Assembly: GCA_965227335.1 (NCBI GenBank)
Contig: CBDDFV010000002.1
Location: 248,001 to 312,000 of the forward strand
Direction of reading: 5' to 3'
Length of the DNA stretch: 64,000 nt
From: CBDDFV01 sp965227335
GTDB lineage: Bacteria; Planctomycetota; Phycisphaerae; Phycisphaerales; SM1A02
Below are positions 1-8,452 of this stretch, in pieces; within the stretch, counting starts at the first letter, position 1, and each line of letters starts with the position of its first letter. Made by a program: the position numbers and the translations under genes. The notes below the pieces were generated by a model, which was given only the letters and a program-made list of their open reading frames with translations, was not told where the DNA came from and did not search any database.

Positions 1-415
1 ACGTCGTGCCCAGCGTCGCCGTCGCCTTGACCTGGTTCTCGGAGACCACGATCAGTCGCGAAAGCTCGTCAGCGAGCCCCCCAACCAGTTGCTGAGTCTC
101 GCCACCCTCGTCGCCAACGATCTTGAGCGATCGAGCCAGTCGGGTATCCGCCTTCTCGGCGGCGACGACAGCGGTGGCGAGCGGGGCGGAGGCGGCCGCG
201 ACCGCTCCGGTCAGTTTCAGGATGGCGCCGACGAAGCCCATCGCCTTGTCGACGACGTTGCCGAACCGCTCGAACGTCTCCTCCGACTCGCGTACTCGCT
301 GATCCATCGAGTCAAAGGTCTCGTCCTTCTGCTGGTTCACCTCGGCGAGCTTCCGCATGAGCGGATCGTGGTGCAGGTCGAGCTCGCCATGCCACTCGGC
401 AATTTTCTGGCTCAT
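1..415 (-). CDS. Tail tape measure protein, N-terminal part (runs off the left edge)
   Basis: The reading frame opens at ATG 415 and continues past position 1, giving 138 residues. The protein starts MSQKIAEWHGELDLH and is helical and charged for about 50 residues. A hydrophobic Ala/Val-rich stretch follows at about residues 60-90, and then more helix. This layout and the position just downstream of the two tail chaperone genes fit the start of a tape measure protein, which sets tail length. Its ATG overlaps the stop of the preceding frame (ATGA). The assignment rests mainly on gene order, because only the N-terminus is visible. Confidence 0.6.
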   Translation of the reverse strand, partial: MSQKIAEWHGELDLHHDPLMRKLAEVNQQKDETFDSMDQRVRESEETFERFGNVVDKAMGFVGAILKLTGAVAAASAPLATAVVAAEKADTRLARSLKIVGDEGGETQQLVGGLADELSRLIVVSENQVKATATLGTT

Positions 416-654
416 GGCAACCATCCCGCCTTCTCGCGGTAGCCGCCCTCGCCATCCGGCTCCAGGTACGACGGCGCCGGCACGCCGCCCGGGAGCATTT
501 CGGGCTCAGTGACGACGTCGCGGACGAGCGGCAGGATGTCGGACTTGTACTGCTGCATGGCTTCAATGAACTCGATAACCGTCCAGTGCCACGGGTCACA
601 CGCGGGGCTCGGAAAGAGGGCGGCGGCGTGGCGAACGCACGCCGCCACGGTCAT
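412..654 (-). CDS. Tail assembly chaperone, T-like frame (probably made by -1 frameshift)
   Basis: Eighty codons from ATG 654, ending just before the tape measure gene. The protein (MTVAACVRHAAALFPSP...) is rich in Trp/Tyr in its middle (WHWTVIEFIEAMQQYK). Its frame stays open upstream for about 70 codons through the end of the preceding gene. It can therefore be joined to that gene by a -1 shift at the GGGAAAC heptamer at 732-738. By analogy with lambda gpGT, the fused product would bridge the tail tube protein and the tape measure during assembly. Independent translation from ATG 654 is also possible because that ATG overlaps the upstream TGA. Confidence 0.65.
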   Translation of the reverse strand: MTVAACVRHAAALFPSPACDPWHWTVIEFIEAMQQYKSDILPLVRDVVTEPEMLPGGVPAPSYLEPDGEGGYREKAGWLP

Positions 655-1160
655 GCCTGAGGCGCGGGATCGGGAACGGGCCCGGGCTGCTCTTCGGCCG
701 GCGGCGGTTCGGGGCTCGCCGGCGCGGGTGCGTTTCCCGAGCCGTCCTCGTCCTTCCCCTTCTCCTTCTCCGGCTCGGGCAGGCTGGCCGCGGAGATCTG
801 CTGCTTGAGCGACAGGATCTCGTCGAGCGTGAACGTCTGCGCGACCCTCTCCGCCGTCCACTCATGATCAGGCTCACCCAGCACGAGCGACTCGGTGAGC
901 GTGTCGATCAGGCCGGCCATGGTCTTGCCGTGGATCAGCACCACGCTGATGTCGATCACGTCGCGGATACACTCGAGGCGCGCAGCGAGCCGCTCGCTCT
1001 CCTCGAAGCCCTCGCACGCGGCATCCACATCCGCCAGCCGTCGATCGCGGATGCGCCGCTCAATGCCGGCCATGACGCCCATCGTGAGGTAGGCGAACTT
1101 GAACGGCCGGTCATGCCGACCCGTTTTGAGTTCAATCGTCGGGAATCTCGGGCTGCTCAT
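651..1160 (-). CDS. Tail assembly chaperone, G-like
   Basis: The protein has 169 residues from ATG 1160. The start was chosen because MSSPRFPTIELKTGRHD opens a coherent protein and the upstream codons are shadow sequence. Residues 1-125 are a compact helical domain. The tail is low-complexity: Glu/Lys-rich (EPEKEKGKDEDG), then Pro/Ala/Glu-rich. That tail carries the slippery heptamer. Position between the tail tube and tape measure genes, size, and a second overlapping frame match the lambda G/GT pair used to chaperone tail assembly. Sequence similarity to a named family was not established by eye; the call comes from architecture and context. Confidence 0.65.
   Translation of the reverse strand: MSSPRFPTIELKTGRHDRPFKFAYLTMGVMAGIERRIRDRRLADVDAACEGFEESERLAARLECIRDVIDISVVLIHGKTMAGLIDTLTESLVLGEPDHEWTAERVAQTFTLDEILSLKQQISAASLPEPEKEKGKDEDGSGNAPAPASPEPPPAEEQPGPVPDPAPQA
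732..738 (-). promoter_or_regulatory. Candidate -1 programmed frameshift site (GGGAAAC)
   Basis: On the minus strand the zero-frame codons TCG GGA AAC (Ser141-Gly142-Asn143 of the G-like protein) form G GGA AAC, the canonical X XXY YYZ slippery pattern in the correct frame. A -1 slip enters the open frame that leads into the T-like protein with no intervening stop. The expected product is about 249 residues. Lambda uses the closely similar GGGAAAG for G/GT. Confidence 0.7.
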
Positions 1161-1350
1161 CAGACCCCTCGCTCGCGCGTTCGGTGTTGGTGGTGGGGAT
1201 GGTGTCGACGAGGCCGTCGCGGAGCCAGTTGCGGAGCTGATGCTCCTGATGGCCGTCGGCCAGGTCGAGCTCAGCGATGACATCGCCGCGGGCGGCGACG
1301 GTGGCGCCGGCCACGACGATGTCACGATTGGCGGTGTACTGGATCCGCAC
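1132..1350 (-). CDS. Small phage structural-region protein
   Basis: Seventy-two residues (MRIQYTANRDIVVAGATVAARGD...), with a beta-rich first half and an acidic C-terminus. It sits between the tail tube gene and the tail chaperone and overlaps the latter's start by 29 bp. No family was recognised. Its place in the tail block suggests an accessory structural or assembly role, but nothing in the sequence proves it. Confidence 0.6.
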   Translation of the reverse strand: MRIQYTANRDIVVAGATVAARGDVIAELDLADGHQEHQLRNWLRDGLVDTIPTTNTERASEGSDEQPEIPDD

Positions 1351-1362
1351 GGGGCTCTCCGA

Positions 1363-1773
1363 TCAGGCAGTCGGCGGGGTGATGGTGACCGCGCCGCAGT
1401 TCTGGCCCTGAATCTGGTAGGCGACCGAGTTGTTGAGCTGGAACGGACTGCTCACACGCAGGACGCGGAACGTGCCCGCGATCGTGCCCGGCGTCGTGGC
1501 GGAGTCGTCGTACTGGAACTCCATCTCGTACTTGCCCGGCCGAATCAGCGGCGTGCCCTTGGATCGGTGCACAGTCGCAGTCAGCGAGAGCGTGCGCTGT
1601 CCGATGTCGCCATCGGTGTACTCTTCGTTGAGCTCCGAGAAGTCGACGTCGGCCGCCTGGTCCTCGATGGTGAACGCCTGGACGTGAGCCAGTGCGTCGG
1701 CCGTGCCGCCCTCGACGTCCATCTTGATCGTGCCAACCTTGCCCTGGTACTTGTTGCCGTCATTCAGTGGCAT
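1363..1773 (-). CDS. Major tail tube protein (probable)
   Basis: The protein has 136 residues and is beta-rich, with phrases such as GKYEMEFQYDDSAT and an N-terminal region that starts MPLNDGNKYQGKVG. Size, beta-sandwich-like composition and position directly before the tail chaperone pair are typical of siphovirus-type tail tube proteins, which stack in rings to form the tail. The start ATG at 1773 is preceded by AAAGGAC on the minus strand, a usable ribosome site. The call is from composition and gene order rather than a recognised motif. Confidence 0.6.
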   Translation of the reverse strand: MPLNDGNKYQGKVGTIKMDVEGGTADALAHVQAFTIEDQAADVDFSELNEEYTDGDIGQRTLSLTATVHRSKGTPLIRPGKYEMEFQYDDSATTPGTIAGTFRVLRVSSPFQLNNSVAYQIQGQNCGAVTITPPTA

Positions 1774-1792
1774 GACGTCGGTCCTTTCCGAT

Positions 1793-2419
1793 TCAGCGGA
1801 ACATCAGGTCCGCGAAAGTGGGTTGCATCTCCGCGATCTTCGCGGTGGCGCGTGCGCCGGCCTCGCGGAACGACTGAGCGAGTGCGTTGTCGATCACGTC
1901 CTGCGAGATCCGGCCGCTCCTACGGATTCGTTCGGCGGCGGATCGCATCGCGGCCCTCGCCTCACGCCGCACGATGGGCATGTACTTTTCCGGACGGGCG
2001 CGGCCCGCGACCTTCGCCATGTCGTCGAAGAACTCCTGCTCCGCTTCCCGGGCGGCGCCCGCGTCCCGTGCGATCAGATCGCGGGCCGTGTCGATTCCGA
2101 ACAGCCGAAGGCGATCGTCGCCCCGGATATCACGGCGGAGCGACACGATCTCCGCGAACCCCGAGTAGCCGCTGGCACTGCGCATGGCCATCTCTTCGAG
2201 CGGGCGCTGATCGACAACGCTCACGAGCGGATCGACCGCTTCGGCCGCGATGCCTTTCGCAGCGCCCTGGGCGCTTCGACGCACACCCCGGGCGCCCCGG
2301 CTCAGGGCCGGCGCGACGCGCTGCGAGATCGACCGCATCACGCCGCCGGCAACGCGACCGCCTGCAGCAGCGACGCGGCCGGCGGCGAAGATCGGGATGA
2401 CGACGAACTGGATGGCCAT
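1793..2419 (-). CDS. Phage structural-region protein, helical (unknown)
   Basis: The protein has 208 residues from ATG 2419. This start was chosen because it overlaps the stop of the upstream gene by one base and gives MAIQFVVIPIFAAGRVAAAGG. It opens with a short hydrophobic stretch and a Gly/Arg/Ala region. From about residue 80 it is strongly helical and charged, rich in Arg and Ala. No catalytic motif is evident. It lies between two likely tail-completion genes and the tube gene, so a head-tail connector or minor tail role is possible. The function is unassigned. Confidence 0.55.
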   Translation of the reverse strand: MAIQFVVIPIFAAGRVAAAGGRVAGGVMRSISQRVAPALSRGARGVRRSAQGAAKGIAAEAVDPLVSVVDQRPLEEMAMRSASGYSGFAEIVSLRRDIRGDDRLRLFGIDTARDLIARDAGAAREAEQEFFDDMAKVAGRARPEKYMPIVRREARAAMRSAAERIRRSGRISQDVIDNALAQSFREAGARATAKIAEMQPTFADLMFR

Positions 2420-2901
2420 TACGGGCGGAAGTACTCGATTCGGAGGGTCTGGAAGACGAACGAGCCCTGCGAGTTGTCGCTCTTGGGGTCGGTACGCATC
2501 GGCGGGTCCTCCTGGATGATCTGGAGGACGCACACGGGATCGGCGTCAGCGTCCATGAGATCGCCAAGGATGGCGCCGACGTCGCTCATGAACTGGGCAA
2601 TGACCTCGCCGGTGTTGCCGGCGGCGCTCTGCCGGAACTTCAGCCGGACCGCGCCGCGAGTCTCGAAGACGTTCGACCCGTCCTGGCCGAGCTCGGACCG
2701 GGTGATCTGCCAGTTGTCGCCGACGTCGAAGATCGCGTACGGCGAATCGCTTTCCGAGTCGGCTGTGATCACATGCACGTGCTCGAGCGCTTCGGCCTGG
2801 TCGGCTGAGCTGGTCCAGGTCTGGAACGACGCCAGTCCCGCCAGCGCGTTGCGCAGGAGGTCGATGGGTTCGGCGTACGGGCCTGTGAGGGTCGGCGGCA
2901 T
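2419..2901 (-). CDS. Tail terminator / minor tail protein (probable)
   Basis: The protein has 160 residues and mixes alpha and beta segments (IDLLRNALAGLASFQTW ... SFVFQTLRIEYF). An N-terminal helix followed by alternating strands, and a place between a head-tail joining protein and the tail tube, are typical of tail terminators of the lambda gpU/gpZ sort, which cap the tail tube or prepare it for the head. No exact family match is claimed. Its stop overlaps the next gene's ATG, so the two are probably translated together. Confidence 0.5.
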   Translation of the reverse strand: MPPTLTGPYAEPIDLLRNALAGLASFQTWTSSADQAEALEHVHVITADSESDSPYAIFDVGDNWQITRSELGQDGSNVFETRGAVRLKFRQSAAGNTGEVIAQFMSDVGAILGDLMDADADPVCVLQIIQEDPPMRTDPKSDNSQGSFVFQTLRIEYFRP

Positions 2902-2904
2902 TGG

Positions 2905-3303
2905 TCAGGTCACCTCATCGAACACGTCGCTGCGGGCGTGCTCCTGCTTCTTCTCGACCCGCACGACGCGGAGCGTGATGCTGACCTCGTCCTCGGACTG
3001 GATCGCCTTGATGTCCCAGGGGTCGCCGTCGATTTCGATGAAGTCGACCGCGATGTCGCGTTCGGCCGGCAGCTTCGCGTTCTTGGAGATCGTGACGCTG
3101 CCCGTGCGCGGCTTCGCGCGGCCGCCGTCGGCGCCGAACCCGGAGTACTCGTCCTCGGTGGTCTCGACGTTGAGGACGGCATCGACCGCGACCTGCTGGG
3201 GCGCCGCCCCGTTCGTGGCGTACTCGATGTTCGGCGTGCCCATGCGATCGCTGGCGAAGATCGCCTTGTCGATGATGTCCTGGTTGCGATCGAAGATGTT
3301 CAT
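2905..3303 (-). CDS. Head-tail joining protein (lambda FII-like, probable)
   Basis: The protein has 132 residues. The N-terminal helix (MNIFDRNQDIIDKAIF) is followed by a beta-rich acidic body, with WDIKAIQSEDEVSITLRVVRV near the end as alternating strands. The size and the location directly after the capsid decoration gene match small head-completion proteins such as lambda gpFII, which plug the portal vertex and dock the tail. Nothing in the sequence is catalytic. The assignment is positional plus general fold impression. Confidence 0.5.
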   Translation of the reverse strand: MNIFDRNQDIIDKAIFASDRMGTPNIEYATNGAAPQQVAVDAVLNVETTEDEYSGFGADGGRAKPRTGSVTISKNAKLPAERDIAVDFIEIDGDPWDIKAIQSEDEVSITLRVVRVEKKQEHARSDVFDEVT

Positions 3304-3389
3304 TGGTCGGGGTCGCCGGAAAGAATCCGGGGCGGGAGACGGTCATGCCCCCGCCCCGGGCGCGTCCATGCGGGTGGTGGAACGAGAGG

Positions 3390-3758
3390 TCAGACGCGGG
3401 CGTTGATGTTGACGAGCACCTCGGTGGCGCCGGAAACCGCAGCCTCCCAGAACACGCCCGCCTTGTTGTTGCTCGTGCTGAGAGACGTCATGCCCCCGGG
3501 ATCGTCGTCCCAGTAGGCCGTCGTGCCCGCCGCGATGACGACGCCGGTGAGCTTCGGGAGTTTGTGGACGCCTGTGACCTCAAGGACACCCTCCTCGCCG
3601 TCAGGAATGTCGGTGACCGCGATGCCGATCATGCCATCGGTGGCGCTGTCGGCGATCTCAACGACACTGCCGGCCGTGATGGTGCTTCCGGTTGAGTTCG
3701 TGTACCGGATGGTGTTTCCGGCCTGCTTGAACGTGCTCGCATATCCGTTTCGAGACAT
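3390..3758 (-). CDS. Capsid decoration / head fibre protein, DUF2190 type
   Basis: The protein has 122 residues and is all-beta. It shows the repeated style of DUF2190 proteins: an N-terminal GNTIRYTNSTGSTITAGSVV, then GMIGIAVTDIPDGEEGVLEVTGV, and a middle section containing AAGTTAYWDDD. Members of this family sit beside the major capsid gene and decorate or cement capsids. The location just downstream of the capsid fusion supports that. An upstream AAAGGAC on the minus strand gives a plausible ribosome site for ATG 3758. Confidence 0.7.
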   Translation of the reverse strand: MSRNGYASTFKQAGNTIRYTNSTGSTITAGSVVEIADSATDGMIGIAVTDIPDGEEGVLEVTGVHKLPKLTGVVIAAGTTAYWDDDPGGMTSLSTSNNKAGVFWEAAVSGATEVLVNINARV

Positions 3759-3816
3759 CAGATCTGTCCTTTACGCGTGAGATTGAGGCGGATGTCCCGC
3801 CGGCGGGTGTTTCGGG

Positions 3817-4275
3817 CTACGCGCGATCGACGAGCCCTTGGTTGTAGAGCCCGACGAAGCTCGCGATCGGCATCCGCGTCGGCAGGTGCAGCTCAACGAC
3901 CGAGCCCTCGGGCGTCCGGTAGCCCCCGACGGTGATCTGTCGCGTGATTCGGAGCCGATGGACGCGAACGTCGTCATTCGCAGGCGCGGCGGCGCTTCCG
4001 CCGGCGGTCTTCGCCGCTTCGAGCGCCTTGTTCGCGGCTTCAAGGTCGGCCGTGAGCTTCGAGTTCGTCTCTTCGGCGGTCTTCGCCGCTTCGAGCGCCT
4101 TCGCAGAGGCTTCCTGCTCCGCCTTGAGCTCGCTCTGCGCCTGTTCCAGCCGCTCAGTGAGCGCCTTCACGCGATCGGCCGCCTCGGAAGGCGCCTCCGG
4201 CGCCGGCGAAGCCTGATCCTTCGCTTCGCCCGCGTTCTCGGAGGCTGGCTTCGTCGCATTCTGGTTCTTGGCCAT
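3817..4275 (-). CDS. Coiled-coil head-region protein
   Basis: The protein has 152 residues. An N-terminal Ala/Pro/Glu-rich disordered segment is followed by a long coiled coil at about residues 32-95 (heptad-like KALTERLEQAQSELKAEQE) and a C-terminal beta section of about 50 residues that starts VHRLRITRQITVGGYRTPEG. Coiled coils beside capsid genes often belong to scaffold-like or head-decorating proteins. The C-terminal segment resembles short domains in phage head proteins, but no named family was recognised. It lies between the capsid fusion and the decoration protein. Confidence 0.55.
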   Translation of the reverse strand: MAKNQNATKPASENAGEAKDQASPAPEAPSEAADRVKALTERLEQAQSELKAEQEASAKALEAAKTAEETNSKLTADLEAANKALEAAKTAGGSAAAPANDDVRVHRLRITRQITVGGYRTPEGSVVELHLPTRMPIASFVGLYNQGLVDRA

Positions 4276-4382
4276 CGTTCGTTCCTGTCTCTGGAGTGCG
4301 ATCAGTCGGGGGAAACCGGGTCCCGCCTTTTCAGACGAGACCGGGAGGTGTCGCGTAGGAGCGCGACGAGCGAGTCTGGGGG

Positions 4383-6839
4383 TCAGGATCCCGGGTTCGA
4401 GTACAGGCCCCGACGATCGATCGCCTTCGCCGCCACGACGTGGCGGAGCTTGTAGGAGCGACCATCGGCCGTGTGATGCTCCTGCTGCTCAAGGAACGGC
4501 GTCTCCTCGCCTTCGAGGAAGCACATCTCGATCGTGTCGATGTCGGACGGGTCGGCGGTCAGGAACCACTCCGCACCCGTCAGGTAATCCGTCGACAGGA
4601 GATCGAGCTTGCCCTGGAAGACGTTCTTGGTGTTCGCCGCGCTGCCGCCGTCGGGCTTGACGGGGGACTCGACGAGCTCTTCGGCCTTCGTCTGGTAGTC
4701 GGGCGAGACGATGAGCGTCTTCGCTCGCAGGTCGAGCCGCTGTTCGCCGTCCTCCGCGTCGCCACGCTGCTTCTTCATCGCAGCGCGACCAGCCGAAAGC
4801 GTGTCGAACTCAAGCGGGGCGCCCGGGTTCGCCAGGTTGGCCGCCGCGACCGAGAACAACGCGTTGCCGTCGGTCATGGTCGGGTTGCCGGTGAGCTGGG
4901 CGTACGCGAGCTTGTCTTCGAGGCGAGCCGCCGCGCGGACGTGCATCCGCGGGATCCGTGAGAACGCGTCGAGGTCGTCGTTGACGAACGACTCCCACGT
5001 GATCAGGAAGAGGTGGCCATACTTCGCGAGGGCGTAGACTTCCTTGCTGTCGCCGATCTGGACAGCGCCGTACTCCTCGGCCTCGAAGACACGGGTCGGC
5101 GTCGCCACCGAGTGGAGCTTGGTCCGGCTGATCTGCTTGAAGTCCGGGTTGGTGACCCGGCGGCAGAACATCTGCCACGACTGCGCGACCTCGATGTACT
5201 CGCGACGGAGCGACTTGTTGATCGTGTCCTCGAGGATCGCCGAGAAGTTCGACGACGACGCGAGGAAGATCTCCGAGACGCCGAGCTGCAGGAGCGTTCG
5301 CTCGTTGAAGACCGCGCGGCAGACCTGCGGCTTCGAGAGCCCCGCGGTATCACCGCCGGCAAGCTCGATGTACCGACGACACATCTCCGACGGCGTGAGC
5401 ACCGAAAACTCGCGGGTGCGCTGATGCGCAGACCGCGTGACAGGCTCGCCGGTGTCGCTCAGGCGGATCAGGCGAGAGAACGCAGGACCGTCCTCCTCGT
5501 AGAACCGGCAGCGGCCGCCGTTCGCTCGCAGCGTGAGCGCGTCGCCGAGGGCGATGGCCAGGCCGTCGTGAGCGAGGTTGTCGCCGCCCGTGACGCGAGC
5601 CGGCGCGCCGGGCTGGTTGCTCGATCGCCGCGTGGCGAGGACGGCCAAGGCCGCGGAATTCACTGACTCGATCGACGATCCGCCGTTGATGTGGAGGTCG
5701 GCCCAGGTCTGGGGGAGATCGTGCTGCTCGGCGAGCGAGATGATGCTGGAGATGCGGTTCCGCTCAGCGAGCTGCACGTCCTGATGGGACTGCTGCCTCG
5801 CCATCTGCAGCGCCTGACTGATCGGAACAAGCTGGCCGGGCTGCTGGGCCGGCTGGTTCGCCGGCTGTCCGGTGTACCTCGGCTGGGCCGGCTGACTCAG
5901 CGCCGCAGCGGGCTGGCCGGTCGGCTGTGCCGCCGGCTGGTTCTGCGCGAGCTGACGTTCCTGCGGCGTCGAGGAATCGGCGGGCGATTCCGGGTTCGCG
6001 CCCGGAGCCGCCTGTTTCGCTGCCGCACGAAGCTGATCCGCGTCCGCGTTCAGGACCTCGGCCATGGCCGTGATCTGTTCATCGGTAGGCGGAACCTGGC
6101 CGGTGACGATCGAGCTCGCCGTAGACGCATCCGCGCCAAGGCGCTCGGCGAGAGCAGCGACCGCCTGGTCCTGCGACATACCGCCCGCCGCCATGAGGTT
6201 ATTGATGAGTTCAATAAACGGGTTCACTGCGATGTCCTTTCGCTCTTGGAGCAATCCCTGCGGATTGGCTGCGGGCTGGTCGACGATGTCGATCGCCTTC
6301 AACTGCTGAATGCGCGCACAGCGGATCTCACCGCCGTCGCTTCGAACGTGTTCATATCCCCGGAGCGACGCTGCGATCGACGTACCGATGTGCTGGGGCA
6401 TCTCGGATGCAACGCCCAGCAGATAGTCGCGGACGCGCTCGCCCGTGGGGAGCTGCACCGAGAACGATCCCAACTGCAGGTCGGCGCGGAGCTGCGTGCC
6501 CACGATGCGCGGGTTACTGAAGTGGCCGATCAGCGACCCGGTGCCATCGCCGTCGGGATGCCGCCACCGGCACTTCGTGGTCCCGTTCGAGAGCATCGCG
6601 TCCCGGACCTCTTCCATCATGGTCTGGTCGACCTCGAAGCCCCAGCCCGCCGCCGGGCCAAGGGTCAGCACGGCGACGTTCTTGATCGTGCCGGCGTTGA
6701 CGTCCACGTCCACGTGCTGGCCGATCGACGTCGTGAGACCGATCTCCCCACTGGGCAGCGTCGCGGTCTCCAGTGAGATCTCGAGCGGCTTACGGTTCCG
6801 GCGACGACGACGCTTGTTGGCTCGGTTCTTCCGACTCAT
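4383..6839 (-). CDS. Prohead protease fused to scaffold linker and major capsid protein
   Basis: A single 818-residue protein. Residues 1-18 are Arg/Lys-rich. About 20-200 look like a Mu-type prohead protease, with RWRHPDGDGTGS and GHFSNP near the active-site area and the family-typical close KAIDIVDQPAANP. About 205-350 are low-complexity Ala/Gln/Pro with a small helical domain that looks helix-turn-helix-like (SQDQAVAALAERLGADAS), acting as scaffold or delta domain. About 360-818 form an HK97-fold capsid subunit of the Mu gpT-like class, which ends KLRHVVAAKAID. Maturation presumably frees the capsid part by cleavage in the linker. The gene overlaps the portal stop (ATGA). Protease and capsid are usually separate genes, so this fusion is notable. 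Confidence 0.85.
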   Translation of the reverse strand: MSRKNRANKRRRRRNRKPLEISLETATLPSGEIGLTTSIGQHVDVDVNAGTIKNVAVLTLGPAAGWGFEVDQTMMEEVRDAMLSNGTTKCRWRHPDGDGTGSLIGHFSNPRIVGTQLRADLQLGSFSVQLPTGERVRDYLLGVASEMPQHIGTSIAASLRGYEHVRSDGGEIRCARIQQLKAIDIVDQPAANPQGLLQERKDIAVNPFIELINNLMAAGGMSQDQAVAALAERLGADASTASSIVTGQVPPTDEQITAMAEVLNADADQLRAAAKQAAPGANPESPADSSTPQERQLAQNQPAAQPTGQPAAALSQPAQPRYTGQPANQPAQQPGQLVPISQALQMARQQSHQDVQLAERNRISSIISLAEQHDLPQTWADLHINGGSSIESVNSAALAVLATRRSSNQPGAPARVTGGDNLAHDGLAIALGDALTLRANGGRCRFYEEDGPAFSRLIRLSDTGEPVTRSAHQRTREFSVLTPSEMCRRYIELAGGDTAGLSKPQVCRAVFNERTLLQLGVSEIFLASSSNFSAILEDTINKSLRREYIEVAQSWQMFCRRVTNPDFKQISRTKLHSVATPTRVFEAEEYGAVQIGDSKEVYALAKYGHLFLITWESFVNDDLDAFSRIPRMHVRAAARLEDKLAYAQLTGNPTMTDGNALFSVAAANLANPGAPLEFDTLSAGRAAMKKQRGDAEDGEQRLDLRAKTLIVSPDYQTKAEELVESPVKPDGGSAANTKNVFQGKLDLLSTDYLTGAEWFLTADPSDIDTIEMCFLEGEETPFLEQQEHHTADGRSYKLRHVVAAKAIDRRGLYSNPGS

Positions 6840-8452
6840 GCGACTCCACCTTGGCTTTGGGCCGGGAACGGGAACGGCCCCGCGGGCTCATCAGCCGGCG
6901 AGGCGGGCGCCGGATTCGGCGCGGGGACGGCGACGTTCTCAGGCAGCGAGATGCCGTGACGCGCTGCGCGGATGCGGTCGTTTCGCTGCTCACGGACGAT
7001 GTCTTCCAGCCGTACGCCGTACCGCGCGAGGATGCGGGACTGCGTCGTCAGGCCCAGCTGCAGATTCATCGCCTCGGCCCGGATCTCCTTCTCGGGATCC
7101 ACCCATGGGCGAGGCGGGCCGAACCACTGCGCCCGCACGTATCGCTCCGGATACGCCCAGAAGTCAGCCGGCGTCGGCACGAGGTTCGCCATCACGCTCT
7201 CGAAAGTGAACTGCTTCCAGAACCGGTTGAGCCAGGTATCACGGATCAGGCTCTCAATGACGTCGAACTCAGCCCAGTCGGCCAGCAGCGCCTGGCGGGT
7301 CGACGAGAAGTTCCCGCCCGTGAAGTCTCGCATCAGCTGCTCCATGCTGATGCCGGCGGCGGCCGCGATCGTGCGCAGGTTCGCCTTGACGAACGGGTCG
7401 TAGTTCCCGCTGATCCGGTTGGGGACCATCGTCTCGACTTCTTCGTTCAGCCCGATGTCGTACGTCGACCCAGGGCCGAACTCGAACCCCGGCCGGTTGG
7501 TGGCGGGATCGACCTTGCCGTCGCCCTCCACGCCCCAGGTGGGCGACTCTCGCTTGAAGATGATCGCCATGCACGCTTCGAGCTTCGCCGCCCAGAGGTT
7601 GGCCTGGTCGAACGTGGTCAGGTCCCGCATCTTCCGCAGCACGGGCGCGAGCATCGTGATGCCGTGCGTCTGCTGCGAACGATCGAACTCGGCGATGTGG
7701 TTGACGATGTCCGCGTCGAGTCGCTCGGCGTCGTGGTAGCTGCTGTGGCGGAAGATGCCCTCTCGCCGCCGCCGCATGTGGTACGCCACGGGCGCGCCGT
7801 ACATGTCGACCTCGATGCCGTGGACGATCTCGTTCTGGTTCTCTTCGTTCTCGATCAGATGGCGATCGAGCTGCTCCGGCTCGACGGTCATCAGCCGGAT
7901 CGGCGGGACGTGCCTGGCCGGACCCCGCATGTCCGCGGGCGTGAGGTATGAGTTGACGACGAACGCCTCAGCGGCCTGGACGAACTCAGACACCACGCCC
8001 CGCTGCATCATCGCGAACGTTCGTTTCCGCTCGCGGTCGACGAAAGCCGCGTCCGATGACCACGCCTCGAAGCACTCGATCAGCGCGTCGTTGAAGTTGT
8101 GGTCGTCGCTGATCGGGTTGGGCGTGATGCCCTCGCCGACGACGTTCCGCTTGTACGCCCGGATGATCGAGGCCGCGTGCGGATTATCGCGGACCGACGA
8201 GCGGGCGCGGGCCAGCAGCATGGTTTGATCGCCCACGAAGACGTCGTCGGGGCGCGGGTTCTTCGCGTTCCAGTCGCGGTTGGAACGGTCACGCTGCGCG
8301 GCCTCGTGCGTCGCGAGCTCGACCTCCATGTCCTCGACCTTGGCTTCATACATGGCCAGCCGGAGCCGGCTCTGCAGCCGACTCTCCGCGGAGCCGGGTC
8401 GCAGGTACGCGACGGCTCGATCGAGCAGGTTGAGACGCGGCAGTCGCTTCAT
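6836..8452 (-). CDS. Portal protein (lambda gpB family)
   Basis: The protein has 538 residues. Family features include DNPHAASIIRAYKRNVVGEGI near residue 85, which resembles the stretch that opens lambda-type portals, then IEVDMYGAPVAYHMRRRR and AAAGISMEQLMRDFTGGNFSSTR in the second half. The last is a portal hallmark. The C-terminus is Pro/Ala-rich (PAPNPAPASPADE). Twelve copies form the ring through which DNA enters and leaves the capsid. It overlaps the connector gene upstream and the capsid fusion downstream by ATGA junctions, the standard head-module order. Confidence 0.9.
   Translation of the reverse strand: MKRLPRLNLLDRAVAYLRPGSAESRLQSRLRLAMYEAKVEDMEVELATHEAAQRDRSNRDWNAKNPRPDDVFVGDQTMLLARARSSVRDNPHAASIIRAYKRNVVGEGITPNPISDDHNFNDALIECFEAWSSDAAFVDRERKRTFAMMQRGVVSEFVQAAEAFVVNSYLTPADMRGPARHVPPIRLMTVEPEQLDRHLIENEENQNEIVHGIEVDMYGAPVAYHMRRRREGIFRHSSYHDAERLDADIVNHIAEFDRSQQTHGITMLAPVLRKMRDLTTFDQANLWAAKLEACMAIIFKRESPTWGVEGDGKVDPATNRPGFEFGPGSTYDIGLNEEVETMVPNRISGNYDPFVKANLRTIAAAAGISMEQLMRDFTGGNFSSTRQALLADWAEFDVIESLIRDTWLNRFWKQFTFESVMANLVPTPADFWAYPERYVRAQWFGPPRPWVDPEKEIRAEAMNLQLGLTTQSRILARYGVRLEDIVREQRNDRIRAARHGISLPENVAVPAPNPAPASPADEPAGPFPFPAQSQGGVA

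Noticed and set aside
1099..3406. Long plus-strand open frames opposite the tail genes
   Set aside because: They are Arg/Ala-rich antisense shadows of high-GC minus-strand genes, without coherent domains.
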